Made by a program: the position numbers and the translations under genes. A stretch of 64,000 bases of DNA from Massariosphaeria phaeospora (Eukaryota; Ascomycota; Dothideomycetes; Pleosporales): assembly GCA_011032825.1 (NCBI GenBank), contig JAADJZ010000004.1, forward strand, positions 1,116,001-1,180,000. Reading direction: 5' to 3'. Numbering within the stretch: position 1 is the first letter of the stretch; every line of letters begins with the position of its first letter. Below are positions 35,249 through 46,929 of this stretch, piece by piece. The notes beneath the pieces are model-generated. The model was not told where the DNA came from, searched no databases, and saw only the letters and a program-made list of their open reading frames with translations.

Positions 35249-35826
35249 AAGTTAGTCTGTAACTAGCCTAAGTTAGCTAAAAGCGTTTCAAATAGCAGCG
35301 GTATAGAACTATTAGTAGAAGCTGTACTCTTAAGATCGACAGCAGCGCCGAACTGCGCAGCTTCTAGTTTTTTCAACTCTTTAATAGCAACCTACTTATT
35401 AGCAAGACGCTAATCTTTTTTTATTTTAGCAATAAAAAGTTCTACTCAAAGAGTAGCAGCACGAAACTTTGCTGCAGACACTAGCTAAGTAGCTTAGATC
35501 TATGCAAACAGCACCTGTTGCTTAGCTAGCAAAAGCTAATGTTGCAAGTCGCAACGCTTTTGTTAAAAAGCTGCTTACTTTCTCTTTGTTAGAGCAAGAC
35601 TGCAGAACGCGCTAGACTAAAAGCATTTAGCACACTTATCTAACAAGAAATCAACTAGGCACTTTAAGTTTTTTTTAAAACAACAGCTGCAAGGAGCAAG
35701 CATTTTTAGACTAGTTTTACAAATACGAGCAACTTGATCGTAACAATAGCAAGTTAACTTAAAGCACGAATCTACAGAAAGCGAAGACTTGAGCATAGTT
35801 AAACTTAAAGACTTAAAAGAATACAA
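35249..35826 (-). pseudogene. Antisense Zn2Cys6-cluster protein in Gypsy-1 copy 2
   Basis: Same antisense frame as at 1480-2057. ATG at 35824-35826, open for 69 codons, then TAG read-through. The six cysteines of CX2CX6CX8CX2CX6C are all present (CSCCFKKNLKC, KCAKC, SSAFC) although surrounding residues are changed. An Ala/Leu/Lys-rich tail follows. Kept in the same position in all three copies, so it belongs to the family and is not a chance frame. Confidence 0.72.
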
Positions 35827-35962
35827 AAAGAACCTACGACACGACGAGAATTAAAGTTAACTTACTTTTATACAAAACGGCACTTCTAATGCAAAGCACA
35901 GAAAAAACTAGCACAGCACAGCAAGACAGCTATTAAAACGATATTCTTAAAGAAAAAGATAA

Positions 35963-36462
35963 TGTTATAAACAAAGACAATACTAGGTATTGTAGACTAA
36001 GCAACGACGCAAAAAAGTTGTTAGAGCTTGCAAGTTTGCAAGACGAAAGTACAGCAATGCGCAAAGCAAAATTAGGTTAGCAGTTACGTAATAGTAATTA
36101 GTGCGATTAGAGCTTTAGCGGACTAAGCACACTAAGCAGCGAGCGCTTAGCTAGCTTAAAGCGCTTAGCGACTAAGCACACTAAGCGAACTAAGCAGAAC
36201 GCTTTTAGCAAAGAATTATAGAACTATATAGATTAGCAGAATCTCTTTTACAGTTTAGATTCTTTGTAGTTAACTTTTTTAAGTACATTTTATACATAGA
36301 TTAGATCTATAGGCAACAGATTGTTACTTTGTTATTCTATTTAAAATAGAATTGAGATTGTTTTTTTGTTGTTATCAAGCTCTCTAAACACAGAACAATT
36401 CTTTAGGCGAAATCTTCGAGCCCGATACTAGTACCTTCGGTAAGAGAACACTTTTGATAACA
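35963..36462 (+). repeat. 3' LTR of Gypsy-1 copy 2
   Basis: 500 bp, starts TGTTATAAAC and ends TTGATAACA. Followed by the TAAAG duplication. Confidence 0.95.
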
Positions 36463-36622
36463 TAAAGCTCTAATCGCACTAATTACTATTACGTAACTGC
36501 TAACCTAATTCTGCTCTGCGCATTGCTGTACTTTCGTCTTGCAAACTTGCAAGCTCTAACAACTCTTTTGCGTCGTTGCTTAGTCTACGATACCTAGTAT
36601 CGTCTCTGTTCGTAACACTTAG

Positions 36623-37160
36623 GATTTACTAGAAAAAATTTATTCGCCTAAAGGTTTTACTATTGAATTTCTAACTTGTAAAGAATTCTTTTCTACTACT
36701 TTATCTAATTTTTCTTCTATAGAAGAATATATTAATAAAGTAAAGCAGTTAACAAATCAACTTAAAGAAAAGAAGTTAGAATTACCTAAACAAGTTATAG
36801 CTAGCTGGATTTTAAATAATCTAACTAGCGAATTTGAAAGCTTTGTTAGCAATATAACTCAAAGTTATAGAGATAATTTAGATAATATTAATCTAGAATC
36901 TTTATATTCTAGTTTACTAGATGAATCTAGACGAATTAATATTAATTTTGAATCTAAATCTACTACTACTCTATTTAATAGAGTAGATAGTAAGAATAAA
37001 TTTGTCAAAAACAAATTTAAGAATAATAACAAAGTACAAAAGACTAAAAAATACTGTACTAAGTGTAAGAATAATTCACACTTAACTAAAGATTGTTATT
37101 ATCTTTTCTCTAAAAAAGCTTCTAAGTGGTTTAAAACCTTTAATAGGTTTAAACCTAATA
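36623..37160 (+). pseudogene. Copia-1 gag, second part with CCHC knuckle
   Basis: In frame with 26844-27089. About 179 codons with no stop: DLLEKIYSPKGF, SIEEYINKVKQLTNQLKEKK, then a nucleocapsid knuckle CTKCKNNSHLTKDC (CX2CX4HX4C intact, near 37053-37095). Uninterrupted coding across more than 500 bp is exceptional in this window. Cut by Pogo-delta copy 1 at a TA, continuing at 39027. Confidence 0.93.
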
Positions 37161-39024
37161 ACGTACCTTACGAGTTCGTGCACTACATAGGTTCGTGCAC
37201 TACTTTTGCTAAGCTTCTACCAACTCAACCTCTATACGTAATGCCTCAACAACAACACTAAATAGAGCTTTCTAATAAGCGTTAGATACAGACTACTCTT
37301 TAGGCTTTTAAACAAAACGCAACACTTTTTTTGCAACGCGCTGCAGCTATTTACAAAGTTACTTATACAACACTAAGCTACTAACGCGCAGAACAAACTC
37401 CACAAGCAGATTGCTAGCTAAAATTAAAGAATCTAACAAAGACTAAAGAGAGCGTAGTTGTTGAGCATATACTTAACTTTATTTCGCGCGGATTCTCCTC
37501 TAGGCTCGCAGCTGTAGCTGATATAGCCAATTCTTTACGCGCAAAGCGCAATCTAGGCTAGGTTAGCTTAAACTAGCCTAGTAAGTAGGTCATGCACTGC
37601 TTTAAGTTTACAATGAAGTTCAATTGCAAGTACAATTACAAAAAAGTACTTTGCAAGAATCTTAAAGTTATCTAGAGCTAGTTTCGCCTAGTAGCTAACA
37701 TAAAAGTCAAGTACAGTATCTAGAATAAAAACACGTACAACTTCGACAAGACAGGTTTTATAATAAGCTAGATATCAACTAAAGCAGTTGTTACAGCTTT
37801 AGAGAAACAAAAAAAGCTAAAGGCAATACAGCAAGGCAATAGAGAGTAAACAACAGTTATTCAAGGCATCAACGCAACAGAGTAAGCTATTCTACTCTTT
37901 ATTATTTTTAAGAGCTGCTACTACCTCTTTGCTTAGTACAAAAAAAAGAATCTGCTTTAAGACTAAGTTATTGCAGTTTCTAAAAAGAGCTGGACAACAA
38001 ATAAGCTTAGCTTGCAGTAGTTAAAGCACTTTAATAAGCATACAAAGAAAAGAGTAGTTAGTAGCTACTAACTACTCGCAATTGACGGCTATAAAAGCTA
38101 TAACTCGCTTGCATTTTAGCAATACTGCAAGAAAAACAAGATTATTACTATCTGTATGCTTTTGCACTTATTGCACCTTTTGCAGCTTTTTAATGTAGGT
38201 TGTTTTGCTCTTTTAAAAAAAGCGTACGAGCGCCAAGCCGAAAATCTCATGCGCAACTAGATTACTTACATTACAAAACTTAAGTTCTTACTATGCTTCA
38301 TACGCGCCTATAATGCTGCAATTACTAAGAGTAATATCCAAAAAGAGTTTCAAGGCGCTAGATTGGTTTCATTTGACCTAGAACGGGTTATAACAGCTTT
38401 TGACGTTTAGTTGCGTACTCTATTACTACTACTACTTATCAACAACGAGCCTTAGCAGTCGCAAACTTTAAGCAATACTTTTAAACTAGAGTCGCAATTG
38501 ACGCTTGTAAAAGCAAGAATTTAGAAGCATATAGATAGCTTACTAACGTTTATAGTAAAAGCCTTTAAGAAAGTTTTAAAAAGAGCAGCTATTATCGCGC
38601 ACAAGCTAGTGTTGGCGCAACGAAAGATAGCTAAGCTAAAAGTAGCAAATAAAGCTGCTACGCGACGTAAATTGCATAAAAGAAAGCAGGTTTAGGCAGA
38701 AAAGACCTTAACAGTTGAGAATAAAGCTCGTTTAACTGCTCTAAAGAAGTTTAAAGCGCGTAGTAATAAAAAGAAGCTAAAAACGCAAGTGCGCGCTGAA
38801 GTAGGTGAACTATCTCAAAAGCAGTGTAGACAGTGCAATTAGACCAAGCATAACGCGCGTACGTGTAAGCAAGCAGTAGAAGTAGACTCTAAATAATATC
38901 TTGTGTTATATTGCTCTATACAGGGCTAAAGTAAGCTGTTTTGCGCTAGAATAGAGTGGTTTTGGTGAGGGCTTGGCAAAAGTAGTGCACGAACCTGTGT
39001 AGTGCACGAACTCGTAAAGTACGT
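37161..39024 (+). mobile_element. Pogo-delta copy 1, full-length, inside Copia-1
   Basis: 1864 bp, TA duplication (37159-37160, 39025-39026), termini ACGTACCTTACGAGTTCGTG with two units of the GTTCGTGCACTAC type at each end. Same family as the element that encloses Copia-1. Confidence 0.95.
37241..38896 (+). pseudogene. Pogo-delta copy 1 transposase, RIP-degraded
   Basis: 552 codons including stop, from ATG 37241. N-terminal HTH (QRAAAIYKVTYTTLSY), DDE core with D1 YNFDKTGF kept, D2 AIDGYKSYN kept, D3 LFNVGCF lost (Asn). Knuckle CRQCNxTKHNARTC, ending VEVDSK. Between D2 and D3 it reads LAF-QYCKKNKIITICMLLH with one stop at a Gln/Trp position. Exactly the same frame length as copy 2. Confidence 0.93.
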
Positions 39025-39026
39025 TA

Positions 39027-42000
39027 AGAAGAATACAAACTTTGTTTATAAAGCAAATACTAGGTTTACTCCTTCTAGTCCAATTAATTTGGATATTACT
39101 AGTAATAAAGATAGCGAAACTGCTTTTGTTACTATTAATAGAACTTGTTCTACTAGTTCTAACAATAATACTATAGATAGTATTATAGAAGATATTATTA
39201 CGAAGGATAATACTTCTACAAAAGAGCTAGATTATTATAATAATCTACCTTTTGACGTTGCAGAAGAAGACGAATATTATTCAACTTCTAAAAAGGTACT
39301 TATAACTTTTTCCCCTAACTTTAGAAAAACTAAAGCTAACTTTATTCTAGATTCTGGAAGTACAACGCATATAATCTGTAATAGATTACTATTTAGTAAT
39401 TTTATAGATTGTACAAAGGAAGTTAATTGAGAAGATAATACTAAGTTAGTTAGTAAAAGAAAAGGAGATATAATTATTAATAATAATTTTATCTTAAAAA
39501 ATTGTTTATATGTACCTAAATTTAATGTTAATCTAATTTCTATCTCTAAATTAGATAATTGCAACGTAGTCTTTAGTAAGGATAAAGCTAAAATTACTAA
39601 GGACTTAGATAATTCTACTTTAATATTTAATAAAGTAGATAATCTATATCAAATTAGTATTGACGTAGAAAAAAGTGAAAATAACTATCTTAATACTAAT
39701 AATAAGAAAATTAAAGTTATTAATAACACTAATACTAGTTATAATAACTTAATAGAATTGTGGCATAAACGCCTAGGACATAAAGGACTTAAAACTATTT
39801 ATAAAGTTCTTAATTTGCTTTATAAACTTTATACTATAATCTGCGAAGATTGTATTAAAGCAAAACAAACTAATACTATATCTAGAGAAATAACTACAAA
39901 AGCTAGTAGTTACTTAGATAAAATAGTTTTAGATATTTGCGATCCTATATCTCCTAATACCGTAGGAGAAAATAGATATATTCTATTAATACTAGATTCT
40001 TACTCTAGATGTCTAGATTATTACCTTCTTAAAAACAAATCAAAAGCTTTTAGCTGTTTTATTAACTATAAAACTAAAGTAGAAAAGCAATCTAATAACG
40101 AAATTAAGGTTATTAAGTCTGATTTAGGCGGAGAGTTTAATAATAAACAATTTAGTACTTATTGTACAAAAGAAGGTATAATACAGCAATTTAGTTCTCC
40201 TAGAACTGCAGAACGAAACGGTTTAATAGAATGAATTAATAGAACTATAATAGAAATAACTAGAGCACTATTATATAATTCTAAAGTTCCTTTAAACCTT
40301 TGGGGAGAAGCAGTTAATACAGCTGTTTATATTTATAACATAACGCTACATTCTAGTTTACAAGAAAATATTTCTATTAAATTAGCAACTCCTAGTTATA
40401 ATATTAACTATAACAATATAAGAATTTAGGGATCTATAACCTACTATAAAGATAAAAGACAAATAAAGAAGCTAGAACCTAGAGCTAGAAAAGCTATCTT
40501 AGTAGAGTTTAATAATTTTAATAGTTATAAACTATTAGATTTAGAAACTAGACGTATAATTTGGTCTAGAGATGTTAAATTCTTAGAAAATCAGTTTTAT
40601 AACTTTAAACTAAATAAGGATTTTAACTTTATAAATCCTGATAACATTAATGATACTAAAGATCTTATTATTAATGATAATATTGTTCAAAACAACAACA
40701 ATAACGTTGATATTGATAATATTAACAATTTAAACAATATTAACAACGACAATAACGTTAATATTGATAATATTAACGATTTGAACAACAATAACGTTAA
40801 TATAGATAAAATTAACAATAATAACATTAATATAGATAATAATATTAATAATAATATTATAGAAGAGGATAATAATGCCGATAACAGTGTTATTAATAAT
40901 ATTGATAATAATAATCAATTAACCCAAGATCAATTAAATGAATATTGGGATCCTCAATTTACAGACGAATTAGCTTTGTATAATAATAATAAAGATAATT
41001 CAGACTTCATTCTAAATACTATTTCTATAAATAAAGAACCTACTACTTTTAAAGACGCTATTAATAGTCAAGATAAAGATAACTGGGTTAAAGCTATGGA
41101 TTTAGAAATCCAATCTTTAACTAAACAGAATACTTGGCAATTAACTACGCTACCTACTAATAAAATATATTTAAAAAGTAGGTAGGTTTATAGAATTAAA
41201 ACAGATAAGAATAATAATATAGCTAAATATAAAGCTAGGTAGGTAGTAAAAGGTTATAATTAAGTCTACGAAGTAGATTATTTAGAAACCTTTGCTAATA
41301 CTGTTAGACCTGAAATTATAAAGCTTATATTAGTTTATTCTGCTTTAAATAATCTAGAAATTATACAATGGGATTTTAAAAATGCCTTTGTTTACGCTAA
41401 TATAGATGAATAAATCCATATAGAACAATCTACAGGCTATAATAATAATAAATTAAAATCTAAATCTAATATTAAGGATTCTAAGCTATTCTGTAAATTA
41501 AACAAAGCTCTCTACGGCTTAAAACAATCTCCTAGATTGTGGTATAATAACTTTTCTAATATATTAAAGCAATTAGGTTTTATACCTATTATATTAGAAC
41601 AAAGTGTCTTTATAAATAAGATTACTAATATAATTATAATAGTCTATGTAGACGATATATTAGTAATAGGCTCTTCTAATAAAGATATTACAAATTTTAA
41701 GAATAATCTAATTAAGTTAGAATTAGATTTACAAGATTTAGGAGAAGTTTTTTATTTCCTAGAAATGGAAATTATAAGAGATAGACAAAATAGAGCAATT
41801 AAACTAAGCCAAACTAAGTATATTAGCAATATACTAGATAAATATAATAAAACTAAGATAAATCCAGTTAGTTCACCTAGTGAGCCTGGAATTAAACTAG
41901 ATAAAAATAAAGAACAAGCTAGTTCTTTAGAAGTAAATTATTATCAATAGCAAATAGGTAGTTTAATCTACCTAGCTACTAAAACTAGACCTGATATATG

Positions 42001-42630
42001 TTTTGCAGTTAATAATTGCGCAAGATTTATGTCTAACCTCAATAAATCACATTATAAAGCCTTAGATAGAATTTGGAAATACTTAATATTTACTAAAAAT
42101 CAAGGCTTAGTATTCAAAAATATTAAACAATCTACTTCTACAAACTTTAGATTACTAGGTTATGTAGATGCAGATTGAGAAAGTGATATAGTAAATAGAA
42201 AGTTTACTACAAGTTATATATTTACTATAAATAATACACCTATAAGTTGGTCTAGTAAACTACAAAAAATGTAGCTTTATCTAGCTGCGAAGCCGAATAT
42301 ATAGCTTTAAAAGAAGCAGTTAAAGAATATATTTATCTAATTAATATAATTAATCTATTAGACTTTAATAAGGTTAATAGAGAAAATAAATATTATCTAT
42401 TTTCAGATAATCAACCTGCTATAGCATTAGCTAAAAACCTTGAATTTCATTCAAAATCAAAGCATATAGATATACAATATTATTATGTAAGAGAAAAGAT
42501 ACAAGAAAGTATTATAGACTTAAATTATATTAGTACTAAAGAACAATTAGCTAATATATTAACTAAAGGACTAAATACTATAGCTTTTAAGTATATACAA
42601 TCAAAACTAGCGCTAGAAAATATAACTTAG
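39027..42630 (+). pseudogene. Copia-1 Gag-Pol: protease, integrase, RT, RNase H
   Basis: Continues the Gag frame after the pogo. Aspartic protease FILDSGSTTH near 39345. Integrase finger LWHKRLGHKG...CEDCIKAKQ (39755-39875), catalytic D in VLDICDP, D in KSDLGGEF near 40120, E in RNGLIE near 40225. Asn-rich linker 40690-40915. RVT_2 domain 41040-41960 with NKALYGLKQSPRLW and an intact YVDDILVIGS near 41646. RNase H near 42060-42600 (YVDAD, CEAEY, SDNQPA). Breaks: about ten stops, three of them TGA at Trp-like positions (39428, 40232, 42176), and a 1 bp frameshift near 42268. Ends TAG 42628-42630. Confidence 0.95.
40690..40915 (+). repeat. Asn/Ile/Asp-rich low-complexity linker in Copia-1 pol
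   Basis: AAT/AAC/ATT/GAT codons dominate (runs such as NNNNINIDNNINNN) between integrase and reverse transcriptase. It reads in the pol frame, so it is a protein linker and not only a DNA microsatellite. The minus-strand open stretch here is its shadow. Confidence 0.85.
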
Positions 42631-42802
42631 TAAAGTTATAAATATATAAGAATTATAATTCTATATATAAATAGAAACTTATAAGTTTACTATTAGAAAT
42701 ATACTTAATACTATGTATAACGTATTAGATTATTACCTCGGTTAAACTATCACCTCGGTTAGTTTTCCTTGGCACAACCAACTTATTTTAAAGAACATTA
42801 AA

Positions 42803-44063
42803 TTAATTGCTATTAAACAAGGAACCTGCGTACGTCGTGCTAGCTTTAGATTTAAAAGCTTTTTTTGTATTCTTTTAATAGGTTTGAGCATTGTGCCTTG
42901 TATTACTACAGTTTCTACAGCGTCGTAGAGGTAGTTGTGCTCTTTCTTAACTCTTTCTACTACGCGCTTTCTTTAATAGCTAAAGTGCTGTAGACGCTTT
43001 AGTAGCTACTTGCGCTAATTTGTTACTATACTCTATTGTACTACCTGTCTAAATCCGCTTCTGTTTTTGTAATTTTCTTTTTGTTGCTTCTTTAATAGTT
43101 TTTTTAAAGCTAGAGATTTGATTGCGCATTAGCTCAACCTAATAGGCTTTCTAGTAGAACTCTTTAACAAGCTAGTTAACTCTATTCTTCAAAGATAATA
43201 GAAAAAAACCAAGCTTAGTAGTAATAAGCTTTAATTGCGATTCAAATTTAAGCGTATTAGTTGGAGTCTTTGACTGCTATAGCGTTTCTAGTGCAAAAAG
43301 TAGTAGTAGAGTACGTAGCCGTACTTTAAAGCAATTAAAAACTACTTGCTCGTTAATAAGAACTAGCTTTAAAGCTTTAAAAGCTTTCTTGCAGTTCTTT
43401 GTTGTAAACACTTTAAAAAACGCGTTTCTAAAGGCTACTAGAAAGCTTTCTTTGTTAATATAGAAAACGCGCTAGCGCGCTAAGTCTCAAACGCGTTAAA
43501 AGTACTTTAGCTTTAGCAGCGAAAAGCAAACTACATCTAGCAGCTAAAGAATATAAAATAAATAAGCTAGCATGCAAAGCGTAAAAATCTTGTTTTTAAA
43601 ACAATAGTTTTTAAAATCCTAAGATTAGTAGCTCTCATGGCCGTCTAGAATAAGCAGCTAATAACTTTCTACCTAACGCGCTTTTGTATGCGCGTCAAAA
43701 TGCTTTAACTACTTAAAACTAAAAGCGTTGTTTGTCTAGCTATTTTTAAAGACTAAAAGCTTTTAATTGCTAAGTATAAAGTTCTTTTTGTACTATGCTA
43801 AGATGTAAACGCGCTTTTTGTAGATAATAAAAAGCGGAATTGCGTACTCTGCAGCGCAGATGCTTTAGATAACTATTACCTACTTCCAATTGCCTAGCTA
43901 GATTAGATTAGGTTGAGTACGTTTTTAAAAGCTTGTAACAACTTTTATAGACCTAATTACGCTTATTTAGAAGCTAGTTTTATTAAAGTTGTGCACGTTA
44001 TTCTCGTAGATGCCGTACTTAGCTTTAGTATCTCTAACAAGCTTAAACTACGCGCTAATTACT
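42803..44063 (-). pseudogene. Pogo-gamma copy 2 transposase, C-terminal part
   Basis: 420 codons carrying the DDE core and C-terminal knuckle region, collinear with 21664-23345. With 57219-57643 the frame is 1686 bp (562 codons), identical in length to Pogo-zeta. Interrupted at TTACT by Gypsy-1 copy 3. Stops TAG/TAA; no indel. Confidence 0.9.
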
Positions 44064-44566
44064 TGTTACAAACAGAGACGATACTAGGTATCGTAGACTA
44101 AGCAACGACGCAGAAAGGTTGTTAGAGCTTGCAAGTTTGCAAGACGAAAGTACAGCAATGCGCAAGGCAGAATTAAGTTAGCAGTTACGTAATAGTAATT
44201 AGTGCGATTAGAGCTTTAGCAGACTAAGCACACTAAGCGGCGAGCGCTTAGCTAGCCTAAAGCGCTTAGCAACTAAGCATACTAAGCAGACTAAGCAAAA
44301 CGCTTTTAGCAAAGAATTATAGAACTATATAGATTAGCAGAATTTCTTTTACAGTTTAGATTCTTTGTAGTTAACTCTTTTAAGTACATTTTATACATAG
44401 ATTAGATCTATAGGCAACAGATTGTTACTTTGTTATTCTATCTAAAATAGAATTGAGATTGTTTTTTTTTGTTGTTATCAAGCTCTTCGAACACAGAACA
44501 ATCTCTTAGGCAGAATTTCCGAGTTCGATCGAGATTACCTTTAGTAAAAGAACACTTCTAATAACA
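44064..44566 (+). repeat. 5' LTR of Gypsy-1 copy 3
   Basis: 503 bp, TGTTACAAAC...CTAATAACA. A partner of equal length is at 56711. Confidence 0.95.
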
Positions 44567-44589
44567 CGTTAACTACTTTAAGTTTAAAA

Positions 44590-46606
44590 CTAAGACTATA
44601 TAGTAACACTTACGAGCTTACGCACAACGAGCAGCAGCGTTACTGCACTTACAACGAATCTAGCAACTGTAATAGCAAAGCAAGCTAATTAGATACAGCA
44701 GCAAGCAGAACAGATTTAAGAACTATTAGCAGCAGTTACAAAGCTCTAAGGTAGGTTAAGAGAAAAGTTAGCAAAGGCACTTTCCCTAGAGAAGTATAGC
44801 AGTAGAAAAAAAAACTTAAAACTTTTTCTTACTAACGTTAACCTTTACTGCTGTTATTATAGCAACAGCTTCTACACAGATTAAAACAACATTTTAGCAG
44901 CTAGAATGCACATAAAAGACGACGTAGCAGAATAGTTTTAGCTATACGCCGAAAATTACGTCACGCATGCAGAAAACGTAAAAAAAATAAAGCAAAACAC
45001 AAAGCGCATTTTTAAGAATTAAGAGTTATTTAAGTAAAAACTTTATACGATCTACGGCAAAGTAGACGAAACGCAGCAAGCAATAAACCAACTTAGATTA
45101 CTTAAGCAAAAAAGCTTAGCTAGCGAGTACACAATTGAATTTAAAAGAATTTAGGCTAAGGTAGATAACGTAAGAGAACGCAGCTTGTGCGAGTTCTACT
45201 ACGCAAAGTTAAAAAAACACGTAAAAAATAAAATTAGTCAAAACAAAAAACTAGAGAAACTTAACGAGCTAACTAAAACTGCGGTACAAATTAACAACTA
45301 ACTATAGCAACGATAGTAGAAACGCAAGTTTACTGTCAAACTATACATACGCCTAGTAGCAACGATTAAAAAAACCTATTACTACGACTTAATAGATATC
45401 GACAGCGTTGAACGAGTTTAAAACGACAAACTACTACAAAAGCAGTTTAACAAAAAGAACGCTACTTTAACAAAGCAAGACTCTAAAAACGAGCTGTCTA
45501 AAGAAAAACGCTAGAAGCGTTACAACAATAAAGTATGTTTCTAATGCAGTAAAAACGAACACTTTTGCAAAAACTGCTTAGAAATACTACAGAAAGTAGC
45601 AGGCGCGCAAGCTGCTACTATCGCTATAGTCTAACTACAATAAGTAGCTACACTATATTCAAGAATCTACAAAGAACTAGACAGCAAGTAGGTTAAAGTT
45701 AAAAACTCGATAGCAAAGAAACTGTTAGACTAAAAAACAGAACTTACTTATTTACAAGCAAAAGAAATTACAAATTGACTTTAAAACTACAAGTGCTAGA
45801 TGTGCAGTAGGACTACTTACATTGCCTAGTACTGCAACTAACAGTTCAAGAAACTACAAATTGAAAAACTATAAAAATAAAAAGCTGCAAAAGCAGCAAT
45901 AGCACAACAAGAACTAACAGAAAAGAAAATAAAGTTCGCTAATTAAAACAATTATAGAAACTTGCTTTAGCACTAGTGCAACAAGAAAAACTGCATGTAC
46001 TACGCAAACAATAGAATTTTTGCGCAACAACAGCTAAAATTACTATTACACGTTTTACTTAAAGATAGCAAATGTACAGTAACAAAATGTTACGTACACA
46101 ACTACAATAATTAGTTTAAAAACTACAGCAAAAGCCGCGCATAGGCGCAGTGTTACAATAAGAAATATCAAATATACTAGTCTAGCAAGCATATTACAAA
46201 ATAGTAGCCTATAAGTCTAAAAAACAAGAACTACCTAAAATGCAATAATAAATTATGCATAAAAAACTACGATACGTGCCAAGCAGCACGCTAGCTTTTC
46301 TGCACTTAAAAATGCGCGATCTATTAGCTATAAAAATACGCGACCGAATAGAATTTTAAAAATTAAAACTACAGCAAACACCTACAGCTATAGAAATGTT
46401 TTATTAACTAGTGCAATTACTATAGGCAGTAAGACATCTCAAAAGAACAAGTTTTAAAAGCTTTTTTAGCAAAAAACTAGCGAGCTACTAAACCTACGGT
46501 TAAGATAGTATAAGTACTTTTAGCACAACTGTACAAAGCGTACAAAAAACGCAACCAAAACGAAATTACATAAAAGTAAAAGCGAAAGTTGCAAGCTAAA
46601 AGCTTA
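44590..46606 (+). pseudogene. Gypsy-1 copy 3 gag, RIP-degraded
   Basis: Collinear with 27975-29960. The Gag core (KMHIKD-like, AARMHIKDDVAE near 44903) and a knuckle near 45788-45840 with CX2CX4YX4C spacing are visible; the His is Tyr again. The Cys-rich stretch between Gag and protease is also present near 45960-46280. Gypsy-2 copy 2 is inserted at CTGCA just before the protease D-S motif. Confidence 0.8.
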
Positions 46607-46611
46607 CTGCA

Positions 46612-46899
46612 TGTAATAAGCTAAAAGCTCTATAAATTGCTTTAGTTGTAGAACTTTAGTAGCTATTAACGCTGTACGTAACAGCTTTGACAATACTTAA
46701 AAGAGCTTCGCTAGTTTTTAGTTAACGAAGGCTCTGCGGTATTGAGTTTTTACATAGCCTTTAAAAGCGCTTTGCAAGTGCTTTAAAAGCTAACTAACTA
46801 TAAAGTATATAAAGCTCTTTTGTCCGCGCTGTAAACAAACTCTATTAAATTTATTACATTTTTTATTTAGAACCTGCTTTCTTAGGCAATTTTTTTTTA
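46612..46899 (+). repeat. 5' LTR of Gypsy-2 copy 2
   Basis: 288 bp, TGTAATAAGC... ending TTTTA. More AT-rich than the 3' LTR at 52288, so the two LTRs of one element were mutated unequally. Confidence 0.92.
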
Positions 46900-46929
46900 T
46901 TTAAATTTAATTAATCTCTACGCAGTGAA

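Larger units (their letters stand above)
27445..36462 (+). mobile_element. Gypsy-1 copy 2, full-length chromovirus
   Basis: 9018 bp with two 500 bp LTRs and target duplication TAAAG (27440-27444, 36463-36467). It contains Pogo-alpha copy 2; without it the element is 7172 bp. Gag, protease, RT, RNase H, integrase and chromodomain run on the plus strand, with an antisense frame before the 3' LTR. Heavily RIP-mutated. Confidence 0.95.
27090..36617 (-). mobile_element. Inverted Gypsy-1 LTR (probable solo), itself split by Gypsy-1 copy 2
   Basis: Minus-strand LTR in two pieces, 27090-27444 and 36463-36617, together about 505 bp, flanked by TTTAG (27085-27089) and CTTAG (36618-36622), a 5 bp duplication with one transition. 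Only LTR sequence is present, so a solo LTR. The full element of the same family entered it in the opposite orientation. Confidence 0.93.

Noticed and set aside
40730..40918. Minus-strand open stretch rich in Ile/Val/Asn
   Set aside because: It is the complement of the Asn-rich linker coded on the plus strand.
39428..42178. TGA at Trp-like positions in Copia-1 as a sign of a variant genetic code
   Set aside because: TAG and TAA also occur at Trp/Gln positions in the same frame, and many TGG codons remain, so mutation is the simpler explanation.
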